A stretch of DNA of 34,225 nt. Origin: Halorientalis sp. (lineage in GTDB: Archaea; Halobacteriota; Halobacteria; Halobacteriales; Haloarculaceae). The DNA is taken from the NCBI RefSeq assembly GCF_028275115.1, contig NZ_JAQCNH010000149.1:1-34225 (forward strand). Direction: 5' to 3'. Positions 16,430 to 24,356 of the stretch are shown in pieces. The translations under genes and the position numbers were made by a program. Numbering within the stretch: position 1 is the first letter of the stretch; each line of letters begins with the position of its first letter. The notes under the pieces are model-generated. The model did no database searches. It was not told where the DNA came from and saw only the letters and a program-made list of their open reading frames with translations.

Positions 16430-16837
16430 GATGTACGCACACAGCGACCCGCCGTCGTCCGTCTCTCTGTCGACGACTCGGACGCTGATCTGTCGCTCGA
16501 CGCCCGACCGCCCATGGGTCCCGGCCACCACCACGTCCGCCCGCATCCCCTCGATGTCGTCGAGGATTCCCGACGCCGTACCGCCCGTCTGCATCTCGGT
16601 CACCGCTCCGACCCCGTGAACCCGTGCCACCCGCTCGATGCACTCGACAGCGCGCTGGCCCTATTTTTCCAGTTCGGTCTCCGACCCAGTCGCCTCCAGC
16701 AACGAACTCGCCGTCTCGTCGACGACGCGCAGGACGGAGGCGGTCCCCTCGTACTGCTCGGGGCGGTCGGTCGCCTGCATGGCCACCTGAGCCGTTCTCG
16801 TACTCCCGTCCGTCGGAATCAGGATCCGTTCGTACAC
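16430..16837 (-). pseudogene. Inactivated UspA-family universal stress protein gene
   Basis: Reading on the minus strand from GTG 16837, the frame gives VYERILIPTDGSTRTAQVAM, the UspA N-terminus, then VLRVVDETASSLL. Codon 59 is an in-frame TAG at 16661-16663. The same frame resumes with RVARVHGVGAVTEMQTGGTASGILDDI and the UspA block ADVVVAGTHGRSGVERQ. After that the expected C-terminal strand and helix are lost and the frame runs off into unrelated sequence overlapping the pelA region. Both a nonsense codon and a degenerate C-terminus support true inactivation. UspA proteins are ATP- or AMP-binding dimers of about 140 residues. The amber codon is not a credible pyrrolysine site in this setting. 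Confidence 0.75.
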
Positions 16838-16979
16838 GGGTGACGCGGGTCCGCGGGTTATATTAGACTTCTCAGTGCCCGGAAAAACGCTGCCCCCCGC
16901 ACCGGTCGGTTCACGATGTCACGACGACTCGGCCTAGTCCCGGAAGAGAAATCACTGTGGGGTCGTTCACTCCGCACAG

Positions 16980-18797
16980 ATGACGGTGGTGTCGGGGCTG
17001 CTCGGCCGGGTCAAGCGGCAGGTGCGCCGCGACCTCCGCGTGGACCCTTACCTCGCGGCGATCCTCCTCGTCGCCGCCCTGCTGGCTGGCTTCTGGTTCT
17101 GGCACCGCGTCCCAAACTTCGCTACCTGGGACGAGCGCGACCGCCTGCTGGACCCGCTCGTGGTCTACAGTTCCCTCCTCGAAGAACCGAGCCTCGCTTC
17201 CCTGCGTGAATCCGTCGCCTGGGGCCGCGCTCCGTTCGGCGCCACGTTCTATCTCTACGGCCTCGCACTCCTCCCGGTCGTCGTTTTCGCCCTCCTCCTC
17301 GGTGAAGACAGCGCCATCGCCGGCATCAGCTCGCTGAACGTCGAGTACGGGTACGTCCGGACTTGGCAGGAGACGCCGGCCTGGATCTGGAGCGGCGGCC
17401 TTCTAGCTACCCGTCTGGTCAACGTCTGTCTCGCCGTCGGGTCGGTCTACCTGACGTACCGCCTCGGCACTGCACTCCGGGACCGTGCGACCGGTCGGCT
17501 CGCCGCCGCCCTGCTGGCAGTGACCTTCGGTCTCGCCATGCTCGCCCACGAGGCCGGCGAGGATGTCCCGGCCCTGTTCGCCCTCCTGCTCGCTCTCTAC
17601 CTGCTCGTCCGCTGGGTCCAGACCGGCTCTCGCCGCCGCTTTCTGGAAGCCAGCGCCGCCGGCGGCCTCGCCGTCGCGTTCAAACTCACGGCCGGCCTGA
17701 TCGTCCCGGTAATCGGCCTCGGCTACCTGCTCCGCGCCCGGCGTGGCGACCGTCCGTTCCGCGCTGGCGTCCGCCGGCCGACACTCCTCGTCGGGGGTAT
17801 GACGGCCGGTGCCGTCGTGGTCGCCCTGGGCTTTCCGACCCTCCTCGTCGGTCGCGTCGACTTGGTCTTCGAACGCTTCGTCGGTCAGTCGGCCGGCCGC
17901 GCCGGCGTCGCCATCGGCCCCGATGCGCCGGTCTGGTGGTGGTTCCTCCGAGGGTACCTCGCCAGTCTCGGCCTGCCACTCACGGTCGCGGGTGTCGCTG
18001 GCGTCCTCGCAGGCATCGGTGCCCTCCGCCCCGGTGCGACCGACGACGCCACCGACCCGGACGCCCGCGCCCTCCTGCTCGCCCTGCTCGCCGCTCTCGT
18101 CGCCACCCTCTCCGGCTGGCACGACTTCCGCCCCCACCACCTGCTTCCGACCCTCCCGCTCGTCGTCCTGCTCACGGCCGACGCCCTCGCCCGCCTCCGT
18201 GACCACCGCCCCGTCGCCGCGCGCCCCGTACTCGCCCTCCTGCTGGTGACCACCGCAGCGTTCGCCGGCGCCGGTGTCGCCGGCTACGCTACGACTCCGC
18301 GGGACGCCGCTGTCGACTGGCTCGAGCAGAACGCTCCCGACGACGCCACAATGGCCACCTACCACCACGGCTTCGACGAGACCGCCCTGCCCCACGGCCT
18401 GTCCGTCGACCACCGTCGAGGCCCCGCCAGCCACGAGGACCGAAACACCACGTGTCCGCGGTACGTCCAGTTGTCCTACGAGGACCTGCTCTACCTCCGG
18501 GACGTGCCCCACTCCCGGCGGGAGGCCGGCGTCCGCCGGAACGTCTCCCGCCGCGCCGCCACCGTCCGCGGCCTGCTGGCGGGCGAGTACGCCTACGAGG
18601 TCGCCGAAACGTTCGGTCCCCGCCCGTCGGACTACGTGCCACGGCGGGCGACACCGGGCTCGCTCGTCGACCTCCTCCCGATTGGAATCACCCCCCGCAA
18701 CGACCTCTACGGCGACGAACAGGAGCTGGGTCCCGGCCAGTTCGTGGTGATTCTGGAACGGAGTGGCGAGTGTACGCGGGACGTTCCGCCGTGGTAA
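16980..18797 (+). CDS. GT-C membrane glycosyltransferase (GT39/ArnT-like)
   Basis: This 605-residue protein has one membrane helix at about 24-42 followed by many more up to about residue 435, then a soluble C-terminal part of about 170 residues. The first external loop has the acidic pair Asp51-Glu52 in TWDERDRLLDP, as in GT-C enzymes that use lipid-linked sugar donors (PMT/ArnT type). Such enzymes transfer a sugar from a dolichyl phosphate to a protein or glycan on the outer face of the membrane. The donor and acceptor are not known. Composition and codon use fit the genome, with a high share of Leu, Ala and Arg. A TATA-like GGTTATATTAG lies at 16857-16867, more than 100 nt upstream. It converges with the tRNA-Leu gene. 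Confidence 0.82.
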   Translation: MTVVSGLLGRVKRQVRRDLRVDPYLAAILLVAALLAGFWFWHRVPNFATWDERDRLLDPLVVYSSLLEEPSLASLRESVAWGRAPFGATFYLYGLALLPVVVFALLLGEDSAIAGISSLNVEYGYVRTWQETPAWIWSGGLLATRLVNVCLAVGSVYLTYRLGTALRDRATGRLAAALLAVTFGLAMLAHEAGEDVPALFALLLALYLLVRWVQTGSRRRFLEASAAGGLAVAFKLTAGLIVPVIGLGYLLRARRGDRPFRAGVRRPTLLVGGMTAGAVVVALGFPTLLVGRVDLVFERFVGQSAGRAGVAIGPDAPVWWWFLRGYLASLGLPLTVAGVAGVLAGIGALRPGATDDATDPDARALLLALLAALVATLSGWHDFRPHHLLPTLPLVVLLTADALARLRDHRPVAARPVLALLLVTTAAFAGAGVAGYATTPRDAAVDWLEQNAPDDATMATYHHGFDETALPHGLSVDHRRGPASHEDRNTTCPRYVQLSYEDLLYLRDVPHSRREAGVRRNVSRRAATVRGLLAGEYAYEVAETFGPRPSDYVPRRATPGSLVDLLPIGITPRNDLYGDEQELGPGQFVVILERSGECTRDVPPW

Positions 18798-18851
18798 GGG
18801 CAGGAACAGGGCGGCGCGAGACCGAGTCTGAACCGCAGTCACTCCCTGGCT

Positions 18852-19009
18852 CGAATCGCGTTCCTGCGATTCGTTCACCCCGGCCGCTCGTGCGCGGGAC
18901 CGGATTCGAACCGGAGCGAGAAATGTTCGCTCACACTCGTTCGCTGAGCCCTGCTCGCAGGGCTCGAATCCGCTGGCGCATTCTCCGCTCACGTGGTGTT
19001 CGCGGAGAA
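18852..19009. repeat. Hairpin-rich non-coding spacer between a glycosyltransferase gene and tRNA-Leu
   Basis: The spacer holds several perfect inverted repeats: CGAATCGC/GCGATTCG at 18852-18873 (loop 6), GAGCGA/TCGCTC at 18914-18932 (loop 7), GAGCCCTG/CAGGGCTC at 18946-18965 (loop 4), and TTCTCCGC/GCGGAGAA at 18981-19009 (loop 13). It lies between the 3' ends of two convergent genes, so one or two of these could help terminate or process transcripts. Four in 160 nt is more than simple termination requires. The region also contains the partial duplication of the tRNA 3' end. The pairings were read directly from sequence; function is inferred. Confidence 0.6.
18890..18914 (-). repeat. Partial duplication of the 3' end of tRNA-Leu(UAG)
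   Basis: Positions 18890-18914 match 19010-19034 at 24 of 25 bases (the only difference is C versus T at 18906/19026), exactly 120 nt apart. The copied part is the 3' acceptor strand plus most of the T-arm of the tRNA. The rest of the tRNA is not duplicated, so this cannot be a second tRNA gene. Such 3'-end copies are what tRNA-targeting integrases leave as att sites. Here, however, the interval is too short to hold an element, so a remnant or a local duplication is more likely. Confidence 0.65.
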
Positions 19010-19010
19010 G

Positions 19011-19095
19011 TGCGCGGGACCGGATTTGAACCGGCGGACCCCTACGGGACAGCGTCCTAAGCGCTGCGCCTTTGGCCTGGCTCGGCAACCCGCGC
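19011..19095 (-). tRNA. tRNA-Leu (anticodon UAG)
   Basis: On the minus strand the 85-nt sequence folds as a class II tRNA. The acceptor strands GCGCGGG and CCCGCGC pair, followed by discriminator A (19011). The anticodon stem CAGCG/CGCTG closes the loop CTTAGGA, giving anticodon UAG at 19057-19059. A long variable arm (CCCGTAGGGG-type) follows, as in Leu and Ser tRNAs, and the T-loop TTCAAAT is canonical. The UAG anticodon reads CUA and, by wobble, other CUN codons. CCA is not encoded. No intron is seen in the anticodon loop. A TATA box lies 24-31 nt before the 5' end. Confidence 0.95.
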
Positions 19096-19118
19096 GCATC
19101 CCCACTTCCCGACCCCCG

Positions 19119-19126
19119 ATAATAAA
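19119..19126 (-). promoter_or_regulatory. TATA box of the tRNA-Leu gene
   Basis: On the minus strand TTTATTAT lies 24-31 nt before the mature tRNA 5' end at 19095, a close match to the archaeal stable-RNA promoter in both sequence and distance. Confidence 0.7.
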
Positions 19127-19203
19127 CGTCACGAGCCAGACCGACCGCAGCGGGCCGGTTTGCCAACTGACTTACGAGACGAACCGGAACGTCTCAGCGA
19201 ACC

Positions 19204-20562
19204 ATGCAGGGGGTGCTCTCCACGGTCCCACGGACGCGGACCGACCTCCACGACTGGATCGAGACCAACTGGTTCCCGCTTCTGCTTGGCGGCGCAATCG
19301 CCCTTCTGGCCGCCGGGAACGCCTATCAGTTCCTCGACAACCCATGGCACGTCAGCAGTGACTCCGCTCTCTTCCAGCACGGCGGCTGGTACGTTACACG
19401 GGGTGCCACCCCCTACGTCGACTTCTGGGACCTCAAGCCGCCGCTGATCTACGCCGTCACGACGCTCCTTGCCCTCCTCTCGGGTGGAGACATGGCAGTG
19501 TTGCACATCCTGAGTGTACTCATCGCCTCGGCAGCTATCGTCGCGGGCGTCACCCTCGTCGGCGTCGTCAACTACCGGCTCACCGGGAACGGCGTCGCCA
19601 GCGTGGCCGCCGGGTGGGCCGTCTTCGTCGTCACGACACTGTTCACGTACCCCTGGGCCGGAATCCGGCCGAAGTACATGGCGCTCTGTTTCGGTGCGTT
19701 GGCCCTGCTGCTGGCGGTCGAGAACCGCTCTCTCGCGAGCGGTGCGGCCGCCGCCGCCACGGCTGGATTCTGGCACCTGGGCGCGCCGTTGGCCGTCCTC
19801 GTCACGGCGATGAGCTACGTCGACGGTGGCCGGTCGGGACTCCAGCGCACGCTCACTGGTGGCATCGCCGTCACTGCGCTCGTCGTCTTCCCGTTCGCGC
19901 TGACCGGCAGTTTCGTGCCACTGTTCGTCGAGGTCGTTCTGACACCGATATACAGCGCCGGATCGTACTCGCTCGTGAGCCGATTGCTGGAACCGATCTA
20001 CGAAATCGGGTGGGGGGTCGCCCTGTTCCCGGTTGGCGTCTACGGCTGGTTCCTGACCAGTGACGGCGACTGGTCGCAGTACTGGTGGGTCGCCGTCGGC
20101 GGCGTCGCGTATCAGATGTTCTTCTTTTTCGAGATGGCCGGCGCTATCGACGCGGTGCTCGCGGTCCCGTTCGTCGCGCTCGGCGTCGGTGCCGTCGTCG
20201 CCGAAACACAGGCTCCCTCGCGCCGAGTGCTGTTGCTCGGAGTCGTCGTCTTGCTCGTCGCGTCGAGTCTTCACTGGAACGAGGGAGCGACGACGCCTGT
20301 TCGGGACGAACTGGACGACCTACAGCAGTCGTTCGGCACCGTGGAGTACGGCCCGCTCGCGGAGCGACCGCCCGATACCCCCTCGATGCAGACGATATAC
20401 TGGGAACAGCGACGGCCGGCTACCTGTCACTATCGAATGGACAAGAAGCAACGTGCCTTCGTGCACCTGACCGACGGCACCGTACAGGAGCCGACCTGCG
20501 GGCGCTGGCCGTTCGACGACCCCCCGTTACCGTGGCTGGTGGACGTCGTCACGTCCCGGTGA
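19204..20562 (+). CDS. Dol-P-sugar GT-C glycosyltransferase, AglS-like
   Basis: This 452-residue polytopic membrane protein has a first helix at about 25-44 and roughly ten more. The first loop has Asp53 in SSDSALFQHGGWYVTRG, followed by TPYVDFWDLKPP. A D-A-L-F start, a G-x-x-P-Y-x-D-x-W-D-x-K-P-P block and the fold resemble haloarchaeal Dol-P-mannose mannosyltransferases such as AglS, which adds the last mannose to an N-glycan on the outer face of the membrane. The C-terminal tail after about residue 365 is soluble and has several Cys. The start ATG 19204 gives a short cytosolic N-terminus. It is the second GT-C gene in this region, with tRNA-Leu between the two. The family is fairly sure; the exact sugar is inferred. 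Confidence 0.8.
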   Translation: MQGVLSTVPRTRTDLHDWIETNWFPLLLGGAIALLAAGNAYQFLDNPWHVSSDSALFQHGGWYVTRGATPYVDFWDLKPPLIYAVTTLLALLSGGDMAVLHILSVLIASAAIVAGVTLVGVVNYRLTGNGVASVAAGWAVFVVTTLFTYPWAGIRPKYMALCFGALALLLAVENRSLASGAAAAATAGFWHLGAPLAVLVTAMSYVDGGRSGLQRTLTGGIAVTALVVFPFALTGSFVPLFVEVVLTPIYSAGSYSLVSRLLEPIYEIGWGVALFPVGVYGWFLTSDGDWSQYWWVAVGGVAYQMFFFFEMAGAIDAVLAVPFVALGVGAVVAETQAPSRRVLLLGVVVLLVASSLHWNEGATTPVRDELDDLQQSFGTVEYGPLAERPPDTPSMQTIYWEQRRPATCHYRMDKKQRAFVHLTDGTVQEPTCGRWPFDDPPLPWLVDVVTSR

Positions 20563-20563
20563 C

Positions 20564-21079
20564 TCAGGAGAGGCGATCCCTGATCGCGTCGGCAAGCCCA
20601 TCGGGGTCGGACGCGACCGACTCGCCCACTTCGACCTCGTCGTCGACCGCGACGGTCCCGCCGTCGACCACGCGAGCGCAGATTCCACCCCGGTCGCTGC
20701 CCAGCGACTTCGCGACGCCGTCCTCGCCCGCGACCTGCTCGACGTGGGCGCAGGGCGGACGCGGACGCGTCCCCTCGAAGGTCGCGTCACCGACGGTGAA
20801 CCGTGTGTCCAGCAACTCGTGTACGTCGAGACCGCGAGTCACGAGATTCCGGCGATGGCGGCCGTCTGTCAGGTCGATTCCGTCCTCGGCCCGGATGCGC
20901 TCGATGGCCTCGGCCTCGATCAGTGTCACCTCACACTCGTCGAATCCGGAGTAGTACCCGGTGCCGCGCTGGTATCGGTCACCCTCTATTCCGCCGCGTA
21001 CGGCGCGCACACTGTCGACGGACTCCATCGGTGCCGATCCCGTCTCGGTCACCCAGACCGCTTCGACGGTGCCTGTCAT
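20564..21079 (-). CDS. MOSC domain protein
   Basis: This 171-residue protein is a single MOSC domain. It has VRGGIEGDRYQRGTGYYSG near 28-45, the helix EVTLIEAEAIERI, RRNLVTRGLDV, and the conserved Cys110 in RPRPPCAHVEQ. In the family this Cys binds sulfur or the molybdenum cofactor, and MOSC proteins often reduce or detoxify N-hydroxylated compounds or bring sulfur to metalloenzymes. There is no beta-barrel partner domain, so it is the YiiM-like short form. The start at 21079 (MTGTVEAVWV) is chosen over a 16-residue longer frame that would cover the promoter of the divergent gene. It converges with the glycosyltransferase, 1 nt apart. Confidence 0.87.
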   Translation of the reverse strand: MTGTVEAVWVTETGSAPMESVDSVRAVRGGIEGDRYQRGTGYYSGFDECEVTLIEAEAIERIRAEDGIDLTDGRHRRNLVTRGLDVHELLDTRFTVGDATFEGTRPRPPCAHVEQVAGEDGVAKSLGSDRGGICARVVDGGTVAVDDEVEVGESVASDPDGLADAIRDRLS

Positions 21080-21102
21080 ACGATTTCGTACGTGGCGACA
21101 GC

Positions 21103-21110
21103 GTTTATAC
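21103..21110 (+). promoter_or_regulatory. TATA box of the TFB-like gene
   Basis: GTTTATAC lies 24-31 nt before the ATG at 21134, in the 54-nt gap between the divergent MOSC and TFB-like genes. Spacing and sequence fit an archaeal core promoter. Confidence 0.6.
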
Positions 21111-21133
21111 TCCCGGACGGCCAACAATCGAGT

Positions 21134-21442
21134 ATGTACCGAGCCAGTGACGAGGTCGACAATCAGGAGTGGCTCGCCGACTTGGAGGCGGCGGCCGACC
21201 GGCTCAACCTCGGCGAGGAGGCGCGGACGCGAGGGGCCGACCTGTTCCTCTCGACGTTGCCCGACAGCGACCGGTCGAAGCGGGCGACGATGGCCGCCAG
21301 TCTCTACGTCGCGACCCTCGCCGCAGGCGACCGGCGGTCACAGGGCGAGGTGGCCGACGCTGTCGGTGTCTCACGGCTCTCGGTCCAACAGCGATGGAAG
21401 GAACTGCTCGAACGCACGGGACTGGACGCCCCCGACTGGTAG
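21134..21442 (+). CDS. Small TFB-like cyclin-fold protein
   Basis: This 102-residue protein resembles a single cyclin repeat of archaeal TFB. It has ADRLNLGEEARTRGADLF, then KRATMAASLYVATLAAGDRRSQGEVADAVGVSRLSVQQRWKEL-type content, in which the last helices form the TFB DNA-reading helix-turn-helix. A full TFB is about 300-320 residues with an N-terminal zinc ribbon and two repeats; here the ribbon and one repeat are absent. It therefore could bind DNA or TBP but should not recruit polymerase. It may modulate promoters or be a stand-alone regulator. It is divergent from the MOSC gene, with a TATA box, and converges with coaD, 1 nt apart. It looks intact rather than decayed. Confidence 0.78.
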   Translation: MYRASDEVDNQEWLADLEAAADRLNLGEEARTRGADLFLSTLPDSDRSKRATMAASLYVATLAAGDRRSQGEVADAVGVSRLSVQQRWKELLERTGLDAPDW

Positions 21443-21443
21443 C

Positions 21444-21953
21444 TCAGGTTTCGGTCTCTCGTTTGGGACGCCCGTCGCGGTCGGGCGTGAGGTTTCCGTG
21501 TTCGTCAATCTCCCCCCTGACGATGCGCGTGGAGGAGATAATCTCGCCGTCGTCGGCGTAGACGTGGTCGACGACCTCGATTTCGAGGGGGTCGTCGCCG
21601 TTTTCACTGCGTATCTCGTTGATGCGGCGGCCGCCTGTCTCGGTCTCGGGAGAGACGATCAGGTAGTCGAACTGTGACTCTGTGGCGATGCCGGTGGGTT
21701 CCGTGAGCTTTCTGATCTCGTACTCGCGGTCGAACTTCGCGGTGAATTTCGAGAGTTCCGCGTCGAGGTCGCGCCGGCGTTGCTCGAACGACCGGACGTG
21801 TCGATCCTCGTCACGGGTCTTCGGTGCGAGTTCGTCGCTCGTAAGCCCGACGGTGACGTCACCGAGATCGAACGCGCGCTCGAACAACGCGCGGTGCCCA
21901 TCGTGCACGGGGTCGAACGTCCCGCCCAGCGCGACCTTCATATCTCCGGCCAT
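21444..21953 (-). CDS. coaD: Phosphopantetheine adenylyltransferase, archaeal type
   Basis: This 169-residue nucleotidyltransferase joins ATP to 4'-phosphopantetheine, giving dephospho-CoA, the penultimate step of CoA synthesis. Near the N-terminus is KVALGGTFDPVHDGHRALFERA with the HxGH motif (HDGH, 17-20). Later comes the ISSTRIVRGEID block, the usual ATP-binding ISSTxIR-type motif. The bacterial and archaeal enzymes differ in sequence, and this matches the archaeal form, with the acidic middle typical of halophiles. An internal ATG at 21941 (MKVALGG) is an equally good start, with a GGAG just before it. It converges with the TFB-like gene and lies 48 nt before the winged-helix gene stop, same strand. 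Confidence 0.9.
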   Translation of the reverse strand: MAGDMKVALGGTFDPVHDGHRALFERAFDLGDVTVGLTSDELAPKTRDEDRHVRSFEQRRRDLDAELSKFTAKFDREYEIRKLTEPTGIATESQFDYLIVSPETETGGRRINEIRSENGDDPLEIEVVDHVYADDGEIISSTRIVRGEIDEHGNLTPDRDGRPKRETET

Positions 21954-22001
21954 TGTCCCCTCACGGTTTAGTGGCTTCGGATTCCCCTGCCGCGTTCGTC
22001 G

Positions 22002-22511
22002 TCACTGCTCCGATTCCTCGACGGTGATCGTGACCGGCTCGTCGGCGCTCTCGCCGGTTTCGCCGTCTGCACCGTCGAGATGGTGGTCGAGGTCGAACAC
22101 TGTGTTCAGCTCCGACTGGACGGCGCCCGCGATGCTCGACACCAACTCGCTCGGTGCGATGGCGGTGTACCCGTACGGGTTGTTCCCCGCACTGCCGTTC
22201 TCGCGCTTGCTCCGCGTCACCCTCCCTTCCTCGTGGAGTTCCGCGAGTGCCTCGCGGACCGCACTCGGGTACAGCCCCGTCCCGTCGGCGATCTCGTCGC
22301 TCGTGCTGTCGGGGTGCTGGCGCAGGTAGAGGTAGATACGCGCCCGAGTCTCCGTGTCGAGGACCCACGACAACAGGTCGACCACCCCGTCGTCGAACCG
22401 TTCGACGGCTCGGTTAGCCTCGGCGCCGAACCGTTCACGAGGGCTTCTGTCGCCGTCGGCCACGCTGAGCCCTTCCTCCTCCGGTTCCGTTGACCCGTCG
22501 TCTGTGGACAT
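22002..22511 (-). CDS. Winged-helix transcriptional regulator (ArsR/MarR-like)
   Basis: This 169-residue protein has an acidic, low-complexity N-terminus (about 1-40) and a winged helix at about 45-125: LLSWVLDTETRARIYLYLRQHP, DEIADGTGLYPSAVREALAELHEEGRVTR, and a wing with KRENGSAGNNPYGY. The C-terminus (SSIAGAVQSELNTVFDLDHHL) is a likely dimerisation helix. Regulators of this shape are common in haloarchaea and bind DNA as dimers. The neighbouring same-strand genes are coaD and gshA, so a local role in CoA or thiol metabolism is possible but unproven. The DNA target is unknown. Confidence 0.82.
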   Translation of the reverse strand: MSTDDGSTEPEEEGLSVADGDRSPRERFGAEANRAVERFDDGVVDLLSWVLDTETRARIYLYLRQHPDSTSDEIADGTGLYPSAVREALAELHEEGRVTRSKRENGSAGNNPYGYTAIAPSELVSSIAGAVQSELNTVFDLDHHLDGADGETGESADEPVTITVEESEQ

Positions 22512-22560
22512 ACATCGTTTCTATGCCGACGAGAGGACGCAGTCGGGTAGAAGTCCTCGG

Positions 22561-23643
22561 CTACAACCGAAGATTACCACAGAGGGCGTCCAGTCCCGCC
22601 TCCTCGTGGAGTCTGCGTTGTTTCTCTGCGCCACTCTCCGCGTCGTACACCGCCCGAATCCCGTCGATTCCCAGGCGCTCACACTCCCGGTCGACGAGTT
22701 CGCCCAGGTCCACGGTCTCGGAGAGGTCACGCGAGAGCAAGGCGGCGTCGTGGCCGTGGCGAATCGCGCGCCACTTGTTCTCGTCCAGCGGCTCGCGCCG
22801 GTGTTTCCGGCCGGTTTCGCCGTCCTCGTACCGTTCGGCGAGGTCGGTCACCAGCGCGTGCGTGTACTCGACGAACGCCATGACCGTCTCCTGGTCGGCC
22901 TGGCCGTCCGGCGCTCGAACTTCGACGGTGCCGAGTCCGGTGTGGGGGCGCACGTCGTACCACAGTTCGCCCCGGTCGTCGATCGAACCGGTCTCGACCA
23001 TCGTGCGCTCGAACTCGTCGAAGTCGGCGAAGGAGTCGAAGCTCGTCGGCATGCCCGTGTTCGGGAGCGCCTCGAATATCTTGGCCCGCGCGGAGTGCAA
23101 GCCGGTGTCGAACCCGTTCCAGTACGGTGAGTTGGCCGACAGCGCCAATATGATCGGGACGTGCCAGCGGGTTTCGTTGGCGACCCAGACCGCCTTGTCC
23201 GCGTCGTCGACACCGACGTGAACGTGGAGCCCCGCGGTCGTGTTCCGGTGTTGTGGGTACTGGATGCGGTCGAGCTGTGACCGGTAGCGTGGTTTCTCGG
23301 CGTGTTCGAGTTCCCGCCACTTTGCGGCTGGGTGGAGGCCTGCGGCGGCGATGCCGTAACCGTGTGCAGCGGCGTGGTCGACCAGTGCCGACCGCACGGC
23401 GTCCAACTGCTCGCTGGCCTCGTCGATGTCGTTCGCACCGATCGTCGGGGTTTGTGTCTCGATGACACACTTGAACAGTTCGTGGTCCAGCCGGTCGTCC
23501 AGAATCTCCGGCGGGTCGGTCTCGTAGACGAGTTCGTCCGTGCCGGAGGTCGGCCTGTCGCGGTCGTCGATGATAAAAAACTCCTCTTCGATGCCCAGCG
23601 TTCCCATCCTGGTGAACGTCTCGGCGGAGCCCCTCCGGTCCAT
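22561..23643 (-). CDS. gshA: Glutamate-cysteine ligase, haloarchaeal GshA type
   Basis: This 360-residue ATP-grasp-unrelated ligase makes gamma-glutamylcysteine, the main low-molecular-weight thiol of haloarchaea, from Glu, Cys and ATP. It belongs to the carboxylate-amine ligase (YbdK/GCS2) family. The metal and ATP motif [14 protein letters not shown] lies near residues 13-27, [13 protein letters not shown] mid-protein, and VEVRAPDGQ later. The N-terminus [17 protein letters not shown] fits the haloarchaeal form. A TATA-like element lies 25-34 nt upstream. It is transcribed toward the winged-helix and coaD genes; the 49-nt gap could allow co-transcription. All key motifs are present. Confidence 0.92.
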   Translation of the reverse strand: MDRRGSAETFTRMGTLGIEEEFFIIDDRDRPTSGTDELVYETDPPEILDDRLDHELFKCVIETQTPTIGANDIDEASEQLDAVRSALVDHAAAHGYGIAAAGLHPAAKWRELEHAEKPRYRSQLDRIQYPQHRNTTAGLHVHVGVDDADKAVWVANETRWHVPIILALSANSPYWNGFDTGLHSARAKIFEALPNTGMPTSFDSFADFDEFERTMVETGSIDDRGELWYDVRPHTGLGTVEVRAPDGQADQETVMAFVEYTHALVTDLAERYEDGETGRKHRREPLDENKWRAIRHGHDAALLSRDLSETVDLGELVDRECERLGIDGIRAVYDAESGAEKQRRLHEEAGLDALCGNLRL

Positions 23644-23667
23644 CTTCCCGCCGGTTGGAACCCTCCC

Positions 23668-23677
23668 GTCTAAAGCG
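23668..23677 (-). promoter_or_regulatory. TATA-like box of gshA
   Basis: On the minus strand CGCTTTAGAC lies 25-34 nt before the gshA start at 23643. This is the only AT-rich patch in the 80-nt gap after flpA. Confidence 0.4.
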
Positions 23678-23723
23678 TTCCCTTCCGGAGCGTTCCAGCC
23701 CCCGCCGCGCGCGTCTCCCGTGT

Positions 23724-24356
23724 TCAGCGCGGCCGCGCGACGACCCCGAGGTGGTCAGCGTGGTAAGGCTCTAGACGCTGGCGTTCGAGGACCTCGTACT
23801 CCGACTCTAGCGTTCCGACGACCTCGTCGAACACCGTTTCGGGGTCGGCGGTGACGTCCTCGCTGCGGGCCTTGACTGCCAGCAGGAGCCGACCGTCCTC
23901 GTGCAGGAATCCGCGATTGGTCAGTGCGACCTCGGCCTGCCCACGTGTCGCCACGTCCTGAATGATTACGTCGACCGGTTCGACGACGTGGGCGTACGTC
24001 TCGGGCTTTCGCGCGTCTTTCAACAGCGGGAACAACCGCTGACGGTCCTCGGCCACGTCGAGCAGGTCCCGTACGGGCCGGGCCGCGAACTCGACGGCGT
24101 ACGTCGGCCCGGCGAAATCCGCGACGTGACTCACCGTCGTCCCTGCGGCGGCACCGAGATACAGCACCGTCTCGCCGCCCGTGAGTCCGGTGTCCATCCC
24201 GGACTGAATCATCGCGCCGAGTTTCGAGCGCCGCGGGTTCCAGCGCCGCCACCCCGTGTCGTCGGTCGGTTCCCCGTAAGCCGGCGGGCCCCGGGTTGCC
24301 AGGCCCGTCTCGTCACCGATGCTCCGTTGCTCGATTCCTTCCGGCAGGTCACTCAT
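23724..24356 (-). CDS. flpA: Fibrillarin-like rRNA/tRNA 2'-O-methyltransferase
   Basis: This 210-residue protein is the methyltransferase of archaeal box C/D RNPs, which add 2'-O-methyl groups to rRNA and tRNA using S-adenosylmethionine. Motif [17 protein letters not shown] lies at about 66-80. [30 protein letters not shown] and the [10 protein letters not shown] segment (catalytic Lys) are typical of fibrillarin. The start is the ATG at 24356, which overlaps the end of nop5 by 8 nt; a longer frame would lie inside nop5. Nop5 and fibrillarin form one complex, so the overlap implies translational coupling. All motifs intact. Confidence 0.94.
   Translation of the reverse strand: MSDLPEGIEQRSIGDETGLATRGPPAYGEPTDDTGWRRWNPRRSKLGAMIQSGMDTGLTGGETVLYLGAAAGTTVSHVADFAGPTYAVEFAARPVRDLLDVAEDRQRLFPLLKDARKPETYAHVVEPVDVIIQDVATRGQAEVALTNRGFLHEDGRLLLAVKARSEDVTADPETVFDEVVGTLESEYEVLERQRLEPYHADHLGVVARPR

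Noticed and set aside
16661..16663. In-frame TAG as a possible pyrrolysine codon in UspA
   Set aside because: The C-terminal part is also degraded, and no pyrrolysine machinery is visible.
18841..19010. CRISPR-like repeats
   Set aside because: The inverted repeats differ in sequence and are not regularly spaced; there are no direct repeats with spacers and no cas genes.
18890..19034. att sites bounding an integrated element
   Set aside because: The two copies are only 120 nt apart and no integrase gene is present; only a remnant or local duplication fits.
17403..19166. 587-codon minus-strand frame across the glycosyltransferase and tRNA region
   Set aside because: It crosses a tRNA gene and a hairpin spacer and is the complement of a clear membrane protein.
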